Below are positions 1-8,619 of a stretch of DNA of 64,000 nt, piece by piece; position 1 is the stretch's first letter; each line of letters starts with the position of its first letter. Made by a program: the position numbers and the translations under genes. The notes beneath the pieces were generated by a model. That model did no database searches. It worked only from the letters and a program-made list of their open reading frames with translations, and had not been told where the DNA came from. The stretch is from Sinorhizobium meliloti 4H41 (GTDB lineage Bacteria; Pseudomonadota; Alphaproteobacteria; Rhizobiales; Rhizobiaceae), in contig NZ_AQWP01000001.1 of NCBI RefSeq assembly GCF_000375585.1, forward strand, positions 1,068,788 through 1,132,787. The letters run 5' to 3'.

Positions 1-1580
1 ATGACGTCGGGCCACGCGGGGAAACCGGCATCCTCACCCGGCTCTGCGGACCGATCCGGCTTGCCCTCCTCTTTCAGGAGTCGGGAGAAGCGCCGCGTCA
101 TGACCTCGCGCATCATGCCGAAATCGTCGCCCGGCGTGATGTCGGTCGATTTGATGTTGAACTTTCGGTACTGGCCTTTGACGAAGCCCTCCGGGCCGGC
201 GACCACCATGCCGCCCACCGCATTGGTGCCCATGATATGCGAGTTGTCGTAGATCTCGATGCGGCGCGGCACGTAAGGGAGTTGGAAGGTTGCGGCAAAA
301 CCTTCGAGCAGGCGCCCCTGCGAAGCGGTTTCGGCGAGCTTGCGGCCATGCGCCTCGCGGGCGTTTGCGAGCGCATGCTCGACGAGATCCTTCTTCTCTC
401 CGCGCTGCGGCACGAGGATCGAGACCTTGTAGCCGGATTTCTCGCTGAGCGCCTGTGCAAGCAGTTCCTGTTCCTCCACGGGGGCGCAGAGCAGGACCTG
501 CCGCGGACAGGGCTTGTCGTCATAGAACTGTGCAAGAAACGCGCTGAGCACCTCGGCGGGGGGAATCGAAGGGTCGGCTTTCGGAAAATAGGCGCGATTG
601 CCCCAGTTCTGCCCCGTCCGGAAGAAGAACACCTGGATGCAGGAGATGCCGCCTTCGTGATGAATGGCGAAGACGTCCGCTTCCTCGACGCCGGCCGGAT
701 TGATGCCCTGGTGGCTCTGGACGTGGCTCAGCGCGGCCAGCCGGTCGCGGTAAAGCGCGGCACGTTCGAAATCCAGGTTTTCCGAAGCCTCGGCCATGGC
801 GGAGGCAATGGTCGCCTTCACCGCCTGGCTCTTGCCGGAGAGAAAGTCCTTGGCTTCGCTGACCAGTTCCGCGTAGTCCGCATCGCTGATCTCGTTCGTG
901 CACGGCGCGGAACAACGCTTGATCTGGTAAAGCAGACAGGGGCGCGTGCGTGTTTCGAAGACACTGTCCGTGCAGGTTCTGAGAAGAAAGGCGCGTTGCA
1001 GCGAATTGATCGTGCGTCCGACTGCTCCGGCCGAGGCGAAGGGGCCGAAATAGTCGCCTTTGCGGCTGCGCGCGCCGCGATGCTTGTAGAGCGCCGGCGC
1101 ACGCGTATCGCCGGTGACGACGATATAGGGGAAGGACTTGTCGTCGCGCAGAAGCACGTTGAAGCGCGGGCGCAGGCGCTTGATGAGGTTCGCTTCGAGC
1201 AGCAGCGCCTCGATCTCCGTCCGCGTCGTCACGAATTCCATATGTGCGGTCTCGCGAACCATGCGCGCGATGCGGTTGGAGTGGCCGCGCCCCTGCGCAT
1301 AGTTGCTCACCCGCTTCTTCAGGCTGCGGGCCTTGCCGACATAGAGCACGTCGCCGGCCTCGTTGAGCATCCGGTAGACGCCGGGCCCGTTCGGCAGGCG
1401 CTTGACGAAGGCCTGGATGAGTTCGGCTCCCTTGAGGCCTGCCGCTTCCGGCAGGCTCTCCGCCCATCCTATTGCCGGCGCCAGCCGTTCGGGCTCGGTC
1501 ACTTCGACCAGATCGTCTTCGTCGTCCGTCTCCGTGGCGTCGTAAAGGATGCCGCCATCGGTGGGCGTCTGCCCGTTCAT
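1..1580 (-). CDS. uvrC: UvrABC excinuclease subunit C (3' end outside window)
   Basis: UvrC makes the dual incisions on either side of a DNA lesion in nucleotide excision repair, after UvrA/UvrB damage recognition. The minus-strand translation starts [10 protein letters not shown] at 1580. A GIY-YIG nuclease domain begins near residue 60 (GPGVYRML, then [14 protein letters not shown]). It is followed by the Cys-containing segment ([13 protein letters not shown]) and the UvrC homology region ([20 protein letters not shown]). About 526 residues are visible; the C-terminal helix-hairpin-helix part lies beyond the left edge. The start overlaps the stop of the upstream SDR gene by 4 nt (ATGA), so the two are probably translated together. 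Family call is near certain. Confidence 0.96.
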   Translation of the reverse strand, partial: MNGQTPTDGGILYDATETDDEDDLVEVTEPERLAPAIGWAESLPEAAGLKGAELIQAFVKRLPNGPGVYRMLNEAGDVLYVGKARSLKKRVSNYAQGRGHSNRIARMVRETAHMEFVTTRTEIEALLLEANLIKRLRPRFNVLLRDDKSFPYIVVTGDTRAPALYKHRGARSRKGDYFGPFASAGAVGRTINSLQRAFLLRTCTDSVFETRTRPCLLYQIKRCSAPCTNEISDADYAELVSEAKDFLSGKSQAVKATIASAMAEASENLDFERAALYRDRLAALSHVQSHQGINPAGVEEADVFAIHHEGGISCIQVFFFRTGQNWGNRAYFPKADPSIPPAEVLSAFLAQFYDDKPCPRQVLLCAPVEEQELLAQALSEKSGYKVSILVPQRGEKKDLVEHALANAREAHGRKLAETASQGRLLEGFAATFQLPYVPRRIEIYDNSHIMGTNAVGGMVVAGPEGFVKGQYRKFNIKSTDITPGDDFGMMREVMTRRFSRLLKEEGKPDRSAEPGEDAGFPAWPDV

Positions 1581-2341
1581 TCCACTATCTCCCGAATATC
1601 CGGCGTCTCCCAGGCAAGGTGCTGGCCGCCGTCGAGTGCAATCATCTGTCCGGTAACCGACGGCGTGTCGAAAAGGAAGCGGATCGCACGTCCGAATTCA
1701 TCGAGCGCCGGACCGCGCCTGAGAATCAGCGCCTCGACCTGCGCCTCGAAATCACGCGGATCCTGTCGCTCGTTCGGCAGCGTCGGCCCGGGTCCGATGC
1801 CGTTGACGCGAATGTCGGGGGCGAGCGCCTGGGCCATCGTCTGAGTTGCCGTCCACAGCGCCGACTTCGACAACATATAGGAATAAAAGCGCGGATTTGG
1901 AGACCAGACGCGCTGATCGATCACATTGACGATGAGACCGGAGACGTCGGCCGGCCGCTGCAGGGCAAAATCGCGGGCGAGCAGGGAGGGGGCTTTGACA
2001 TGCAGCGCGAAGTGCCGCTCCCATACCGCTTCGTCGAACTCGGCGAGGCTGTCCTTGTTGAACACCGAGGCGTTGTTGACGAGGAGATCCAGCGGACCGA
2101 GCAGGGCCGTTGCCTCGGCGATGAGCCCGGAGGCGGCGCCGGCTTCGGTAAGATCGGCTCTGAGTGCGACCGCCCTCGCGCCGGTTTGTCCCAGCTTCCC
2201 GGCGAGCGCCTCCGCTTCTGCGAACGATCCGTTCGCGTGAATGGCGAGCGCGAAACCGTGCGCCGCCAGATCCTCGACTATTGCCCTGCCGATGCGTCGG
2301 GCGCCGCCGGTAACGAGCGCCGCCTTGAGTGTCCTTTTCAA
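1577..2341 (-). CDS. SDR-family oxidoreductase, pteridine-reductase/FolM-like
   Basis: A 254-residue short-chain dehydrogenase, predicted to be a cytosolic NAD(P)H-dependent reductase. The cofactor motif at residues 11-18 is TGGARRIG, which fits the TGxxxRxG variant of pteridine reductases rather than the classic TGxxxGxG. NNAS is at 89-92 and the catalytic YxxxK is Y155/K159. The usual catalytic Ser position reads Asp (VNVIDQ, D142), also as in PTR1/FolM enzymes. A dihydropteridine or dihydromonapterin reductase role is therefore likely but not proven. The open frame begins with TTG at 2341, preceded by a GGGA about 7 nt upstream; no ATG lies close by. It overlaps uvrC by 4 nt. Confidence 0.85.
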   Translation of the reverse strand: MKRTLKAALVTGGARRIGRAIVEDLAAHGFALAIHANGSFAEAEALAGKLGQTGARAVALRADLTEAGAASGLIAEATALLGPLDLLVNNASVFNKDSLAEFDEAVWERHFALHVKAPSLLARDFALQRPADVSGLIVNVIDQRVWSPNPRFYSYMLSKSALWTATQTMAQALAPDIRVNGIGPGPTLPNERQDPRDFEAQVEALILRRGPALDEFGRAIRFLFDTPSVTGQMIALDGGQHLAWETPDIREIVE

Positions 2342-2703
2342 CGTTTCGTCCCGTTCTTCGAATCCTGATGCCGAGTGGCAGAAGATATAGACTGGAAACG
2401 CTCGCCGAAACTCTCGCCGGAGGATTCATTTCTGAAAAATTAACGTGGAAGCCGTAATTTGCATTAGTTTGTATTGCTGTAGTATATCTTTCGTTAATCT
2501 TGAATCATGGTTAATAAAACTCCTGTGTCTGCGCTGCAACATCGCTTTTCGGTCGCGTTGCCGCCACTAAAATTTCACATTTTGGCTCTTGAGATTCCTC
2601 ATTTCCTGATCAATTTCGGGTCAACCGGGCGGGTTAATTGCAGATGTCCGGTGTTCCGCCGGGAAACACCTAAAACGGAACGCCGGTTCGAAAGGAGAAT
2701 AGT
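2342..2703. other. AT-richer intergenic region upstream of the outer-membrane protein gene
   Basis: This 362-base stretch separates two divergently transcribed genes and contains no convincing gene. It is clearly more AT-rich than its surroundings, especially 2430-2600, as expected of a strong promoter region. It ends with a good ribosome binding site (GAAAGGAG at 2690-2697) ahead of the ATG at 2704. The promoter itself could not be assigned with confidence. One short open frame (2507-2992) runs into the omp gene out of frame and is not supported. Confidence 0.6.
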
Positions 2704-3342
2704 ATGCGTACGCTCACCACCACCCTCATGGCCTCGGCCATGGCCCTCGTTGCTTTCCAGGCCGCCCACGCCGCTGACGTGGTCGACGAAGTTCCGGCTG
2801 CTCCGGCTGCCGAATATACCGAACCGGCGGTGCGCAACTGGTCCGGCGCCTATGTCGGCGGCACCATCGACTGGCACCATGGCGAGGCCGATGCAACCGG
2901 CAACAATAAGTCGGTCGGTTTCGGCGGCGGTCTCTATGGCGGCTACAACGTTCAGGACGGTCAGATGGTTTATGGCGGTGAAGCCGACGTAAACTACACC
3001 GGCAACGACGCCCGCTCCAGCGGCCGCCGCGTCAAGCAGGGTGTCAACGGCTCGGTCCGCGGTCGCGTCGGTGTCGACCTGAACCCGGTTCTCGTATACG
3101 GCACGGCCGGTGTCGCACTCGGCAATGCCAAGCTTTCGACTCCGGCAGGCTCCGACGACAAGACTCTTGTCGGCTGGACCGCAGGCGTCGGCGCCGAAAC
3201 CTTCGTCACCGACAACATCACCGCGCGTGCCGAATACCGCTACACGGATTACGGCTCCAAGGACTTCCGCGCCGGCGGTTCGACGATCTCGTCCGGCTAC
3301 GACGAGCACAGCGTCAAACTCGGTATGGGCGTCAAGTTCTGA
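2704..3342 (+). CDS. ropB: outer-membrane beta-barrel protein, RopB/Omp25 type
   Basis: A 212-residue outer-membrane protein. An N-terminal signal peptide ends after AFQAAHA (about residue 23). A short Pro/Ala/Glu-rich linker follows, then NWSGAYVGGTIDW, the typical start of the Omp25/Omp31/RopB barrel of Rhizobiales. The C terminus (HSVKLGMGVKF) ends in Phe, the signal read by the BAM machinery. Such proteins are abundant structural porin-like proteins that influence membrane stability and host interaction. The gene stands alone, with a strong GAAAGGAG ribosome binding site and a clear terminator at 3361-3390. The symbol follows the rhizobial ropB family; which paralogue it is cannot be settled here. 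Confidence 0.88.
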   Translation: MRTLTTTLMASAMALVAFQAAHAADVVDEVPAAPAAEYTEPAVRNWSGAYVGGTIDWHHGEADATGNNKSVGFGGGLYGGYNVQDGQMVYGGEADVNYTGNDARSSGRRVKQGVNGSVRGRVGVDLNPVLVYGTAGVALGNAKLSTPAGSDDKTLVGWTAGVGAETFVTDNITARAEYRYTDYGSKDFRAGGSTISSGYDEHSVKLGMGVKF

Positions 3343-3360
3343 TCCGTCCAACGCGATCGA

Positions 3361-3390
3361 AAAAGGCCGGGCTAACCCCGGCCTTTTTTG
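3361..3390 (+). terminator. rho-independent terminator of ropB-like gene
   Basis: An AAAAGGCCGGG arm and a CCCCGGCCTTTTTT arm form a GC-rich hairpin with a short TAA-containing loop, ending in a run of T, 18 bases after the stop codon. Confidence 0.9.
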
Positions 3391-3424
3391 TTTTGAGCCG
3401 CATCCTGCGGCGCGCGCCACGAGT

Positions 3425-3490
3425 CACCTTCGACCCGCTTGCGGGGAGAAGGTGGCCGGCAGGCCGGATGAGGGGCGACGCAAGCAAGAG
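3425..3490. repeat. RIME-like intergenic palindromic repeat
   Basis: The stretch contains a hairpin with arms CACCTTC (3425-3431) and GAAGGTG (3448-3454) and an inner CCCGC/GCGGG pair. It is followed by GGCCGGCAGGCCGGATGAGGGG. The GGGGAGAAGG and CGGATGAGGGGC words recur inside ribD at about 46125-46178. They match, from memory, the rhizobial intergenic mosaic element family. It lies between the ropB-like terminator and the convergent GST gene. Confidence 0.75.
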
Positions 3491-3505
3491 CAAGCTTCGC
3501 GATGC

Positions 3506-4096
3506 TCAAGCCTTGAACTTCGAATAATCCGGGAAGTGCTTCTCGAATTTGGCAGGCCAGTTCTTGAGCTTGGGCCGGCCCTTCTGCCATTCGCCGGCGA
3601 AGCGCAGTTCGATGTAGCGCAGCGTGGCGGCGAGTGCGAAATGACCGGCATTGAGCTTCCCTCCGGTCTTGGGCAGATTTGCTTCGAGGTAGTCGAGGCC
3701 CCGTTCCACCTTTTCCCACTGCCGGTCGATCCAGGGCTGGTGCACCTTTTCAGGCGGATGGAAGCGTTTCTCGTAGACGATCGCGAGCAGGCTGTCGCAT
3801 ATGCCGTCGCAAAGTGCCTCGAAGATCTCGATCCTCGTACGCTTCTCGTGATTCTTCGGATAGAGCTTGCCCCCGGTTTCGCGATCGATGAAATGCATGA
3901 TCGCGCGGCTGTCGTAGATTGCCTGGCCGTCGTCGGTGATCAGCGTCGGAATCTTTCCGAGCGGATTGTTGTCGATCAGCTGCGGCGGATTGGCATTGGT
4001 TTCCGTGAGAACGCTTTCCGCCGCGATTCCGGCATGATGAGCCGCCATGCGGACCTTGTTCGAATAGGGGGAGGCGGGCGAGTAGAGTATCTTCAT
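3506..4096 (-). CDS. glutathione S-transferase family protein
   Basis: A 196-residue soluble GST-fold protein. The N-terminal thioredoxin-like domain begins MKILYSPASPYSNKVRMAA and contains NPLGKIPTLITDDG and the glutathione-contacting YDSRAIMHFID, near residue 65. An all-alpha C-terminal domain follows. The likely activating residue is a Ser or Tyr in SPASPYS rather than a Cys. The start at 4096 is preferred over a longer frame because it begins exactly at the conserved first beta strand. Its substrate is not predictable. It lies 14 bases downstream of the RNase T2 gene on the same strand. Confidence 0.9.
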   Translation of the reverse strand: MKILYSPASPYSNKVRMAAHHAGIAAESVLTETNANPPQLIDNNPLGKIPTLITDDGQAIYDSRAIMHFIDRETGGKLYPKNHEKRTRIEIFEALCDGICDSLLAIVYEKRFHPPEKVHQPWIDRQWEKVERGLDYLEANLPKTGGKLNAGHFALAATLRYIELRFAGEWQKGRPKLKNWPAKFEKHFPDYSKFKA

Positions 4097-4110
4097 GCGA
4101 TGTCTTTCCA

Positions 4111-4869
4111 TCATGGTGCTGGAGGCAACGAGACGGTGTCTCGTCTGCAGGCCTGTCGGTCGACTTGAGGGCAAGCCCTGAATTTCAGTTCCTTGTCGAA
4201 GCAGATCCTGATTTCTTCGAGTAACCTTCCTTCGCAGGTAACAGCGATCGACTCGCTCGTCATCCCGGAATTCTTCTTCTTGAAGGCCGCTTCGATCGCC
4301 TGGACGGAGAGGTTCTCGGCGCCGTCCACAGCCGTTAATTCCGAAGGAATGGCGAGCCTCTCATGCGCGGCCCGCGTGACCGCGAAATAATCCCTCTGGC
4401 TGAGGCCGGAACAGGTGCCGTGCTTGCGCCACTGGTGGCCGATAAGGCCCATCGAGGGGATGAGGTCGAAATATTGCCGTCCGAGCGATTCGGGCACGCG
4501 ATCCGAGTGCCGCGTCCGGCAATATTCCGGATAGCTGCCTTCGTTCTGCGGCCAGAGTCCGTGTACGATCAGGCCATGTCCGCGGCCGGTTTCGCACTGG
4601 TCGGACTTGCCTTTCGGATCGTTGGCGTCGCACCAGGTCGGCGACCAGGAGAGGGAAAGCACATAGAAGTCGAACCCAGTGCCGACGGGCACAGGCGCCA
4701 TTGACGCACGTCTCGCCAAATCATTCGAGGCGTTCGGGGCAGTCTGGCTGCCTTCTTCACCGCTACAGCCGAGAAGCGTGCCAAGGACGACGATTGCCGG
4801 CAGCAGGCTGAAAGGCGTCGCATTCGATCGAGTTCGTGAGATGCGCTTCAGCTTTTCGTACCGATGCAT
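4111..4869 (-). CDS. ribonuclease T2 family lipoprotein
   Basis: An exported endoribonuclease that cleaves RNA through 2',3'-cyclic phosphates. Both catalytic segments are present: HGLWPQ (CAS1) and HQWRKHGTC (CAS2), with paired cysteines as in the family. The N terminus carries a hydrophobic stretch ending LLGC, a lipobox, so the mature protein is probably membrane-anchored outside the inner membrane. The start is set at the ATG at 4869 (MHRYEK). An upstream in-frame ATG at 4908 lies within a rhizobial repeat and would only add a repeat-encoded tail. Total length is about 252 residues. Confidence 0.88.
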   Translation of the reverse strand: MHRYEKLKRISRTRSNATPFSLLPAIVVLGTLLGCSGEEGSQTAPNASNDLARRASMAPVPVGTGFDFYVLSLSWSPTWCDANDPKGKSDQCETGRGHGLIVHGLWPQNEGSYPEYCRTRHSDRVPESLGRQYFDLIPSMGLIGHQWRKHGTCSGLSQRDYFAVTRAAHERLAIPSELTAVDGAENLSVQAIEAAFKKKNSGMTSESIAVTCEGRLLEEIRICFDKELKFRACPQVDRQACRRDTVSLPPAP

Positions 4870-4913
4870 GTCGTTGTCCCAAAACCGCTGCGCACTTTTG
4901 GGCGACATGCGTT
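4867..4913. repeat. short interspersed rhizobial repeat next to RNase T2 start
   Basis: The stretch reading TGTCGTTGTCCCAAAACCGC then TGCGCACTTTTGGGCGACATGC has near-palindromic ends (GTCCCAAAA and TTTTGGGCGAC). It resembles a repeat I recall as common between genes in rhizobia and agrobacteria. It supplies the alternative upstream ATG of the RNase T2 gene. The copy number in the genome cannot be counted from this window. Confidence 0.55.
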
Positions 4914-4924
4914 AGGTGCTGCGA

Positions 4925-5368
4925 TCACCGAAGCGAAGCGCAGTTGGCGCCGTAGACATACCATGGGTCGAGACCCCCGACGCAGAACTCGATATTGGAC
5001 CCGACGCCGGCAAAGCCCCATGGCCGTTCGATCAGATACCACATCGGGCGCCGAACGCCGTCCGTCGTCACCGCGGTCGCGTAGCAATATTCGCGTTCCA
5101 CCAGATGGGTGTAATCGCGCGGTTCGAAGCGGCTCTGACCCATTTCGCGAATCTCGGCGATGGCGATGTTGGCGCGCAGATAGTTCGCCGCCTTGTAGTC
5201 GAAGCGCCGGGTAATGAAACCCAGGACGGAGGGGTTGCCGCAAACGCCGACGTCGTAGGTATGCCGGGCAACGGGAACTTCCGCAAAGTCTGCGGCGGCC
5301 GCGCTGCTGGTCACGCCGGCAACGAGGGAAAGCGAGGTGAGAAGCATTGCGGCAAGCTTGCAAGTCAT
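4925..5368 (-). CDS. small secreted protein of unknown function
   Basis: A 147-residue protein with a clear signal peptide (MTCKLAAMLLTSLSLVAGVTSSAAAA, cleavage near residue 26). The predicted mature protein contains four cysteines (in VGVCGN, EYCYAT, EFCVGG and GANCAS), which could form two disulfides in the periplasm. It also has many aromatic residues and a conserved-looking WYLIERPWGF segment. I do not recognise a functional domain. It lies between the RNase T2 gene and rlmJ on the same strand, but with gaps, so operon membership is unclear. Confidence 0.8.
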   Translation of the reverse strand: MTCKLAAMLLTSLSLVAGVTSSAAAADFAEVPVARHTYDVGVCGNPSVLGFITRRFDYKAANYLRANIAIAEIREMGQSRFEPRDYTHLVEREYCYATAVTTDGVRRPMWYLIERPWGFAGVGSNIEFCVGGLDPWYVYGANCASLR

Positions 5369-5419
5369 GGCTACCTCCCTGAGTCGTCGTAAGAGATTGA
5401 AGCCACAGAACCTTATCCG

Positions 5420-6289
5420 TCAAGGCCCTCGATCGAGCGGCGCCTCGCCGCGCAGCCAGAAGCAACGCCCCGAAGCGAAACGATCCTGGGCGAGTTGTGT
5501 CTTCAGATAGGGTAGGAGAATGTCGAGTTCGCCTTTCAACGTGAAGGGCGGGTTGACGATGATGAGGCCGGATCCCGCGAGTCCCGTGGTAACGCGATCG
5601 CTGCGCACCGACAGTTCGGCGCAAAGCATTTTCGGGATTTCCAAAGCCTTGAGCGACTCGTGAAAATCCCTGATCGGCGCGCCCTTCTTCAGCGGATACC
5701 AGAGACAGTAGATGCCGCCGGTGAAGCGGCGGTATGCCTTGGCCAGCCCGTCCACCAGCCGCTCATACTCGCCTTCGGCTTCGAAGGGAGGATCGACGAG
5801 AACGAGGCCGCGCTTTTCCTTCGGCGGCAGATGTGCGCCCAGCGCCAGCCAGCCGTCGAGCCGGGTGATGCGGCTCTGGAAATCACCTTCGAAGAGCCGG
5901 TGCAGCGCCTCGTGATCCTCCGGATGAAGTTCCATGGCCGACAGCCGGTCCTGCGGGCGAAACAACATGCGAGCGAGCTTCGGCGACCCCGGATAATGCA
6001 TGAGGCCGCCCCCGGGGTTAAGGTCGCGAACGGCGGAAAGATACGGTTCGAGAATGGCGGCGACCGGGGCGGGAAGCTCTGCCTCGATCAGCCTTCCGAT
6101 GCCCTCGCGCCATTCGCCGGTCTTCTGCGCTTCCTCGCTCGAAAGGTCGTAAACGCCGATCCCCGCATGGGTGTCCAGCACGCGGAAGGCCTTGTCCTTC
6201 TGCTTCAGATAGGTGACGAGCCGTGCCAGCACCGCGTGCTTCAGGACATCGGCGAAGTTGCCCGCGTGGTAGATGTGCCGGTAGTTCAT
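5420..6289 (-). CDS. rlmJ: 23S rRNA (adenine(2030)-N6)-methyltransferase RlmJ family
   Basis: A 289-residue SAM-dependent N6-adenine methyltransferase of the RlmJ (YhiR) family, which modifies A2030 of 23S rRNA in E. coli. The start MNYRHIYHAGNFADVLKH is the family signature. LDTHAGIGVYDL fits the SAM-binding loop and VLVDPPFE is the DPPF catalytic motif for amino-group methylation. Length is typical. It stands alone on the minus strand, divergent from the molybdopterin enzyme gene, which starts 86 bases away. Confidence 0.93.
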   Translation of the reverse strand: MNYRHIYHAGNFADVLKHAVLARLVTYLKQKDKAFRVLDTHAGIGVYDLSSEEAQKTGEWREGIGRLIEAELPAPVAAILEPYLSAVRDLNPGGGLMHYPGSPKLARMLFRPQDRLSAMELHPEDHEALHRLFEGDFQSRITRLDGWLALGAHLPPKEKRGLVLVDPPFEAEGEYERLVDGLAKAYRRFTGGIYCLWYPLKKGAPIRDFHESLKALEIPKMLCAELSVRSDRVTTGLAGSGLIIVNPPFTLKGELDILLPYLKTQLAQDRFASGRCFWLRGEAPLDRGP

Positions 6290-6375
6290 AAGCGTTGCCG
6301 ATGGCCGCGATCAATTGTTTCGATGAATGGCGAATGGGGCTTTGAGCGTCCCTGGCCATGCCATATAGAAAAGCC

Positions 6376-8490
6376 ATGAACGTTGCGACCCCTATCAGAC
6401 AAGAAAAAACCATCGGCCATTCGGTCTGTCCGCACGACTGTCCCTCGGCTTGCGCTCTGGAGGTCGACCTCACCGCCGACGGCCGGATCGGCCGCGTACG
6501 CGGAGCGGCGGAAAACACCTATACGGCGGGGGTGATCTGCGCCAAGGTCGCCCGCTATGCAGAGCGCATCTATCATCCCGGCCGGCTGATGGTGCCGCAA
6601 CGCCGGGTCGGTGCGAAGGGCGACGGGCGTTGGCAGGAGATTTCCTGGGAGACGGCCCTGGACGAGATTGCCAACCAGTTCGTCAAAGCCGAGCAGAGAC
6701 ACGGCTCGGAGGCGGTTTGGCCCTATTTCTATGCCGGCACGATGGGGCAGGTGCAACGCGACTCCATCGAGCGGCTGCGCCACGCCAAGCGCTATTCCGG
6801 CTTCTTCGGGTCCATCTGCACCAACATGGCCTGGACCGGCTACACCATGGCGACCGGTACCCTGCGCGGGCCGGACCCAAGAGAGATGGCCAAGTCCGAT
6901 TGCGTCGTGATCTGGGGCACCAATGCGGTTGCGACGCAGGTCAACGTGATGACCCACGCGGTCAAGGCGCGAAAGGAGCGCGGCGCCAAGATCGTCGTCA
7001 TCGACGTCTACGACAACCCGACGATCAAGCAGGCCGATATGGGGCTGGTCCTGAAGCCGGGCACCGACGCGGCGCTCGCCTGCGCCGTCATGCACGTCGC
7101 CTTCCGCGACGGTCATGCGGACCGCGCCTATATGGCTGAATTCGCCGACGATCCCGCGGGGCTCGAAGCGCATCTGAAGACGCGCGGACCGGAATGGGCT
7201 TCCGCGATCACCGGGCTTTCGGTGGAGGAGATCGAAGCTTTCGCGAGACTCGTCGGGACGACGCCGCGGACCTATTTCCGTCTCGGCTACGGCTTCACCC
7301 GCCAGCGCAACGGTTCCGTCGCGATCCATGCCGCAGCCTCCGTTGCCACGGTGCTCGGCTCCTGGAAGCACGAGGGCGGCGGTGCCTTCCATTCGAACAA
7401 CGACATTTTCCGGCTGGACAAGCGCGAGCTCGTCGGCAGCACCCTTCACGATCCGGATGTGCGCATGCTCGACCAGTCGCAGATCGGCCGCGTGCTGACC
7501 GGAGACGCCGAGGCGCTTCGCCATCGCGGTCCCGTGACGGCATTGCTCATCCAGAACACCAATCCGGTCAATGTCGCGCCGGAGCAGCGGCTGGTGAAGC
7601 GCGGCTTTCTGCGCGACGACGTCTTCGTCGCCGTGCACGAGCAATTCATGACGGACACCGCGCAACTCGCGGACATCGTCCTGCCGGCCACCATGTTCCT
7701 CGAGCACGACGACCTTTATCGCGGTGGCGGACACCAGCATGTTCTGCTCGGGCCGAAAGTCGTCGAGCCGCCGCCGACCGTGCGCACCAATCTTTTCGTC
7801 ATCGAAGAGCTGGCAAAGCGTCTCGGCGTCGCAGACTGTCCCGGCTTCGGGATGACGGAACGCCAGCATATCGATCGATTGCTCGCCAATTACGGCATCG
7901 GCTACGACGAGATGAAGGAGCGGAAATGGCTCGATTGCCAGCCGGCATTCGAGGAGGCGCATTTCCTCAACGGTTTCGCGCATCCGGACGGCAGGTTCCG
8001 CTTCAAGTCGGATTGGACCGGTACGCCCGCGCCGAACCGGCCACCGAAGGCGATGGGGGTTCAGGGGCCGCACGGTGAACTTCCCGAGTTCCCAGATCAT
8101 GTCGACCTCATCGAGGTAGCCGACGAGCGGCATCCGTTCCGGCTGGCGACGTCGCCGGCGCGGTCCTTCCTCAATTCCACCTTTGCCGAAACCCCGTCCT
8201 CGATCCAGAAGGAAGGCCGGCCGGAAGTCATGATCCATGCGGAGGATGCGGCCGAACTCGGTATCGCCGAGGGCGACGTCGTGAGGCTTGGCAACGGGCG
8301 TGGTGAAATTCGCCTGCACGCGAAGATCGGAGGGGGTGCCCGTCGCGGCGTCGTCATCGCCGAAGGGCTTTGGCCCAATGGCGCCCACCTGGACGGGGAG
8401 GGGATCAACGTCTTGACCGGTGCCGATGCCGTGGCACCCTATGGCGGCGCTGCATTCCACGACAACCGGGTCTGGATGCGGCGGACCTGA
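6376..8490 (+). CDS. molybdopterin-dependent oxidoreductase (DMSO reductase superfamily)
   Basis: A 704-residue molybdenum enzyme with bis-MGD cofactor. The N-terminal [4Fe-4S] motif is CPHDCPSAC followed by a fourth Cys in VICAKV. Then come the molybdopterin core (VVIWGTNAVATQVNV, VVIDVYDNPT, LLIQNTNPVNV) and a C-terminal molydopterin-dinucleotide-binding domain (PEVMIHAEDAAELGI, DVVRLGNGRG). No Tat signal is present, so it is likely cytoplasmic. The substrate is unknown; formate dehydrogenase-like and thiosulfate/polysulfide-like annotations are both common for such proteins. The ATG at 6376 is preferred over the one at 6358 because it better matches the usual family start. Confidence 0.87.
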   Translation: MNVATPIRQEKTIGHSVCPHDCPSACALEVDLTADGRIGRVRGAAENTYTAGVICAKVARYAERIYHPGRLMVPQRRVGAKGDGRWQEISWETALDEIANQFVKAEQRHGSEAVWPYFYAGTMGQVQRDSIERLRHAKRYSGFFGSICTNMAWTGYTMATGTLRGPDPREMAKSDCVVIWGTNAVATQVNVMTHAVKARKERGAKIVVIDVYDNPTIKQADMGLVLKPGTDAALACAVMHVAFRDGHADRAYMAEFADDPAGLEAHLKTRGPEWASAITGLSVEEIEAFARLVGTTPRTYFRLGYGFTRQRNGSVAIHAAASVATVLGSWKHEGGGAFHSNNDIFRLDKRELVGSTLHDPDVRMLDQSQIGRVLTGDAEALRHRGPVTALLIQNTNPVNVAPEQRLVKRGFLRDDVFVAVHEQFMTDTAQLADIVLPATMFLEHDDLYRGGGHQHVLLGPKVVEPPPTVRTNLFVIEELAKRLGVADCPGFGMTERQHIDRLLANYGIGYDEMKERKWLDCQPAFEEAHFLNGFAHPDGRFRFKSDWTGTPAPNRPPKAMGVQGPHGELPEFPDHVDLIEVADERHPFRLATSPARSFLNSTFAETPSSIQKEGRPEVMIHAEDAAELGIAEGDVVRLGNGRGEIRLHAKIGGGARRGVVIAEGLWPNGAHLDGEGINVLTGADAVAPYGGAAFHDNRVWMRRT

Positions 8491-8554
8491 CCGCCGCTCT
8501 CCAGATCACGATGACTTTATGCCCCCTCGTCTGCGGGGCGGGCAGAGTTAATTC

Positions 8555-8599
8555 AGCCCAAGGACTTGGTCCGGCTGGATCCCTGTGACGAGCACAGGG
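8555..8599. repeat. interspersed repeat, copy 1 (paired with 47975-48024)
   Basis: The bases AGCCCAAGGACTTGGTCCGG onward to CCCTGTGACGAGCACAGGG recur in inverted orientation at 47975-48024 with few differences. The element has internal palindromes (CCAAGGACTTGG and CCCTGTG...CACAGGG). It ends about 20 bases before the NUDIX start codon. Confidence 0.75.
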
Positions 8600-8619
8600 C
8601 GATCGAACAAGGATTTCTT

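Noticed and set aside
3358..3505. A gene in the ropB-GST gap
   Set aside because: The stretch is accounted for by a terminator and a RIME-like repeat; open frames here extend from neighbouring genes in wrong frames.
6286..8460. A 724-codon minus-strand frame opposite the molybdopterin enzyme
   Set aside because: The plus strand encodes a clear Fe-S/molybdopterin protein over the same bases; the antisense frame has no family features.
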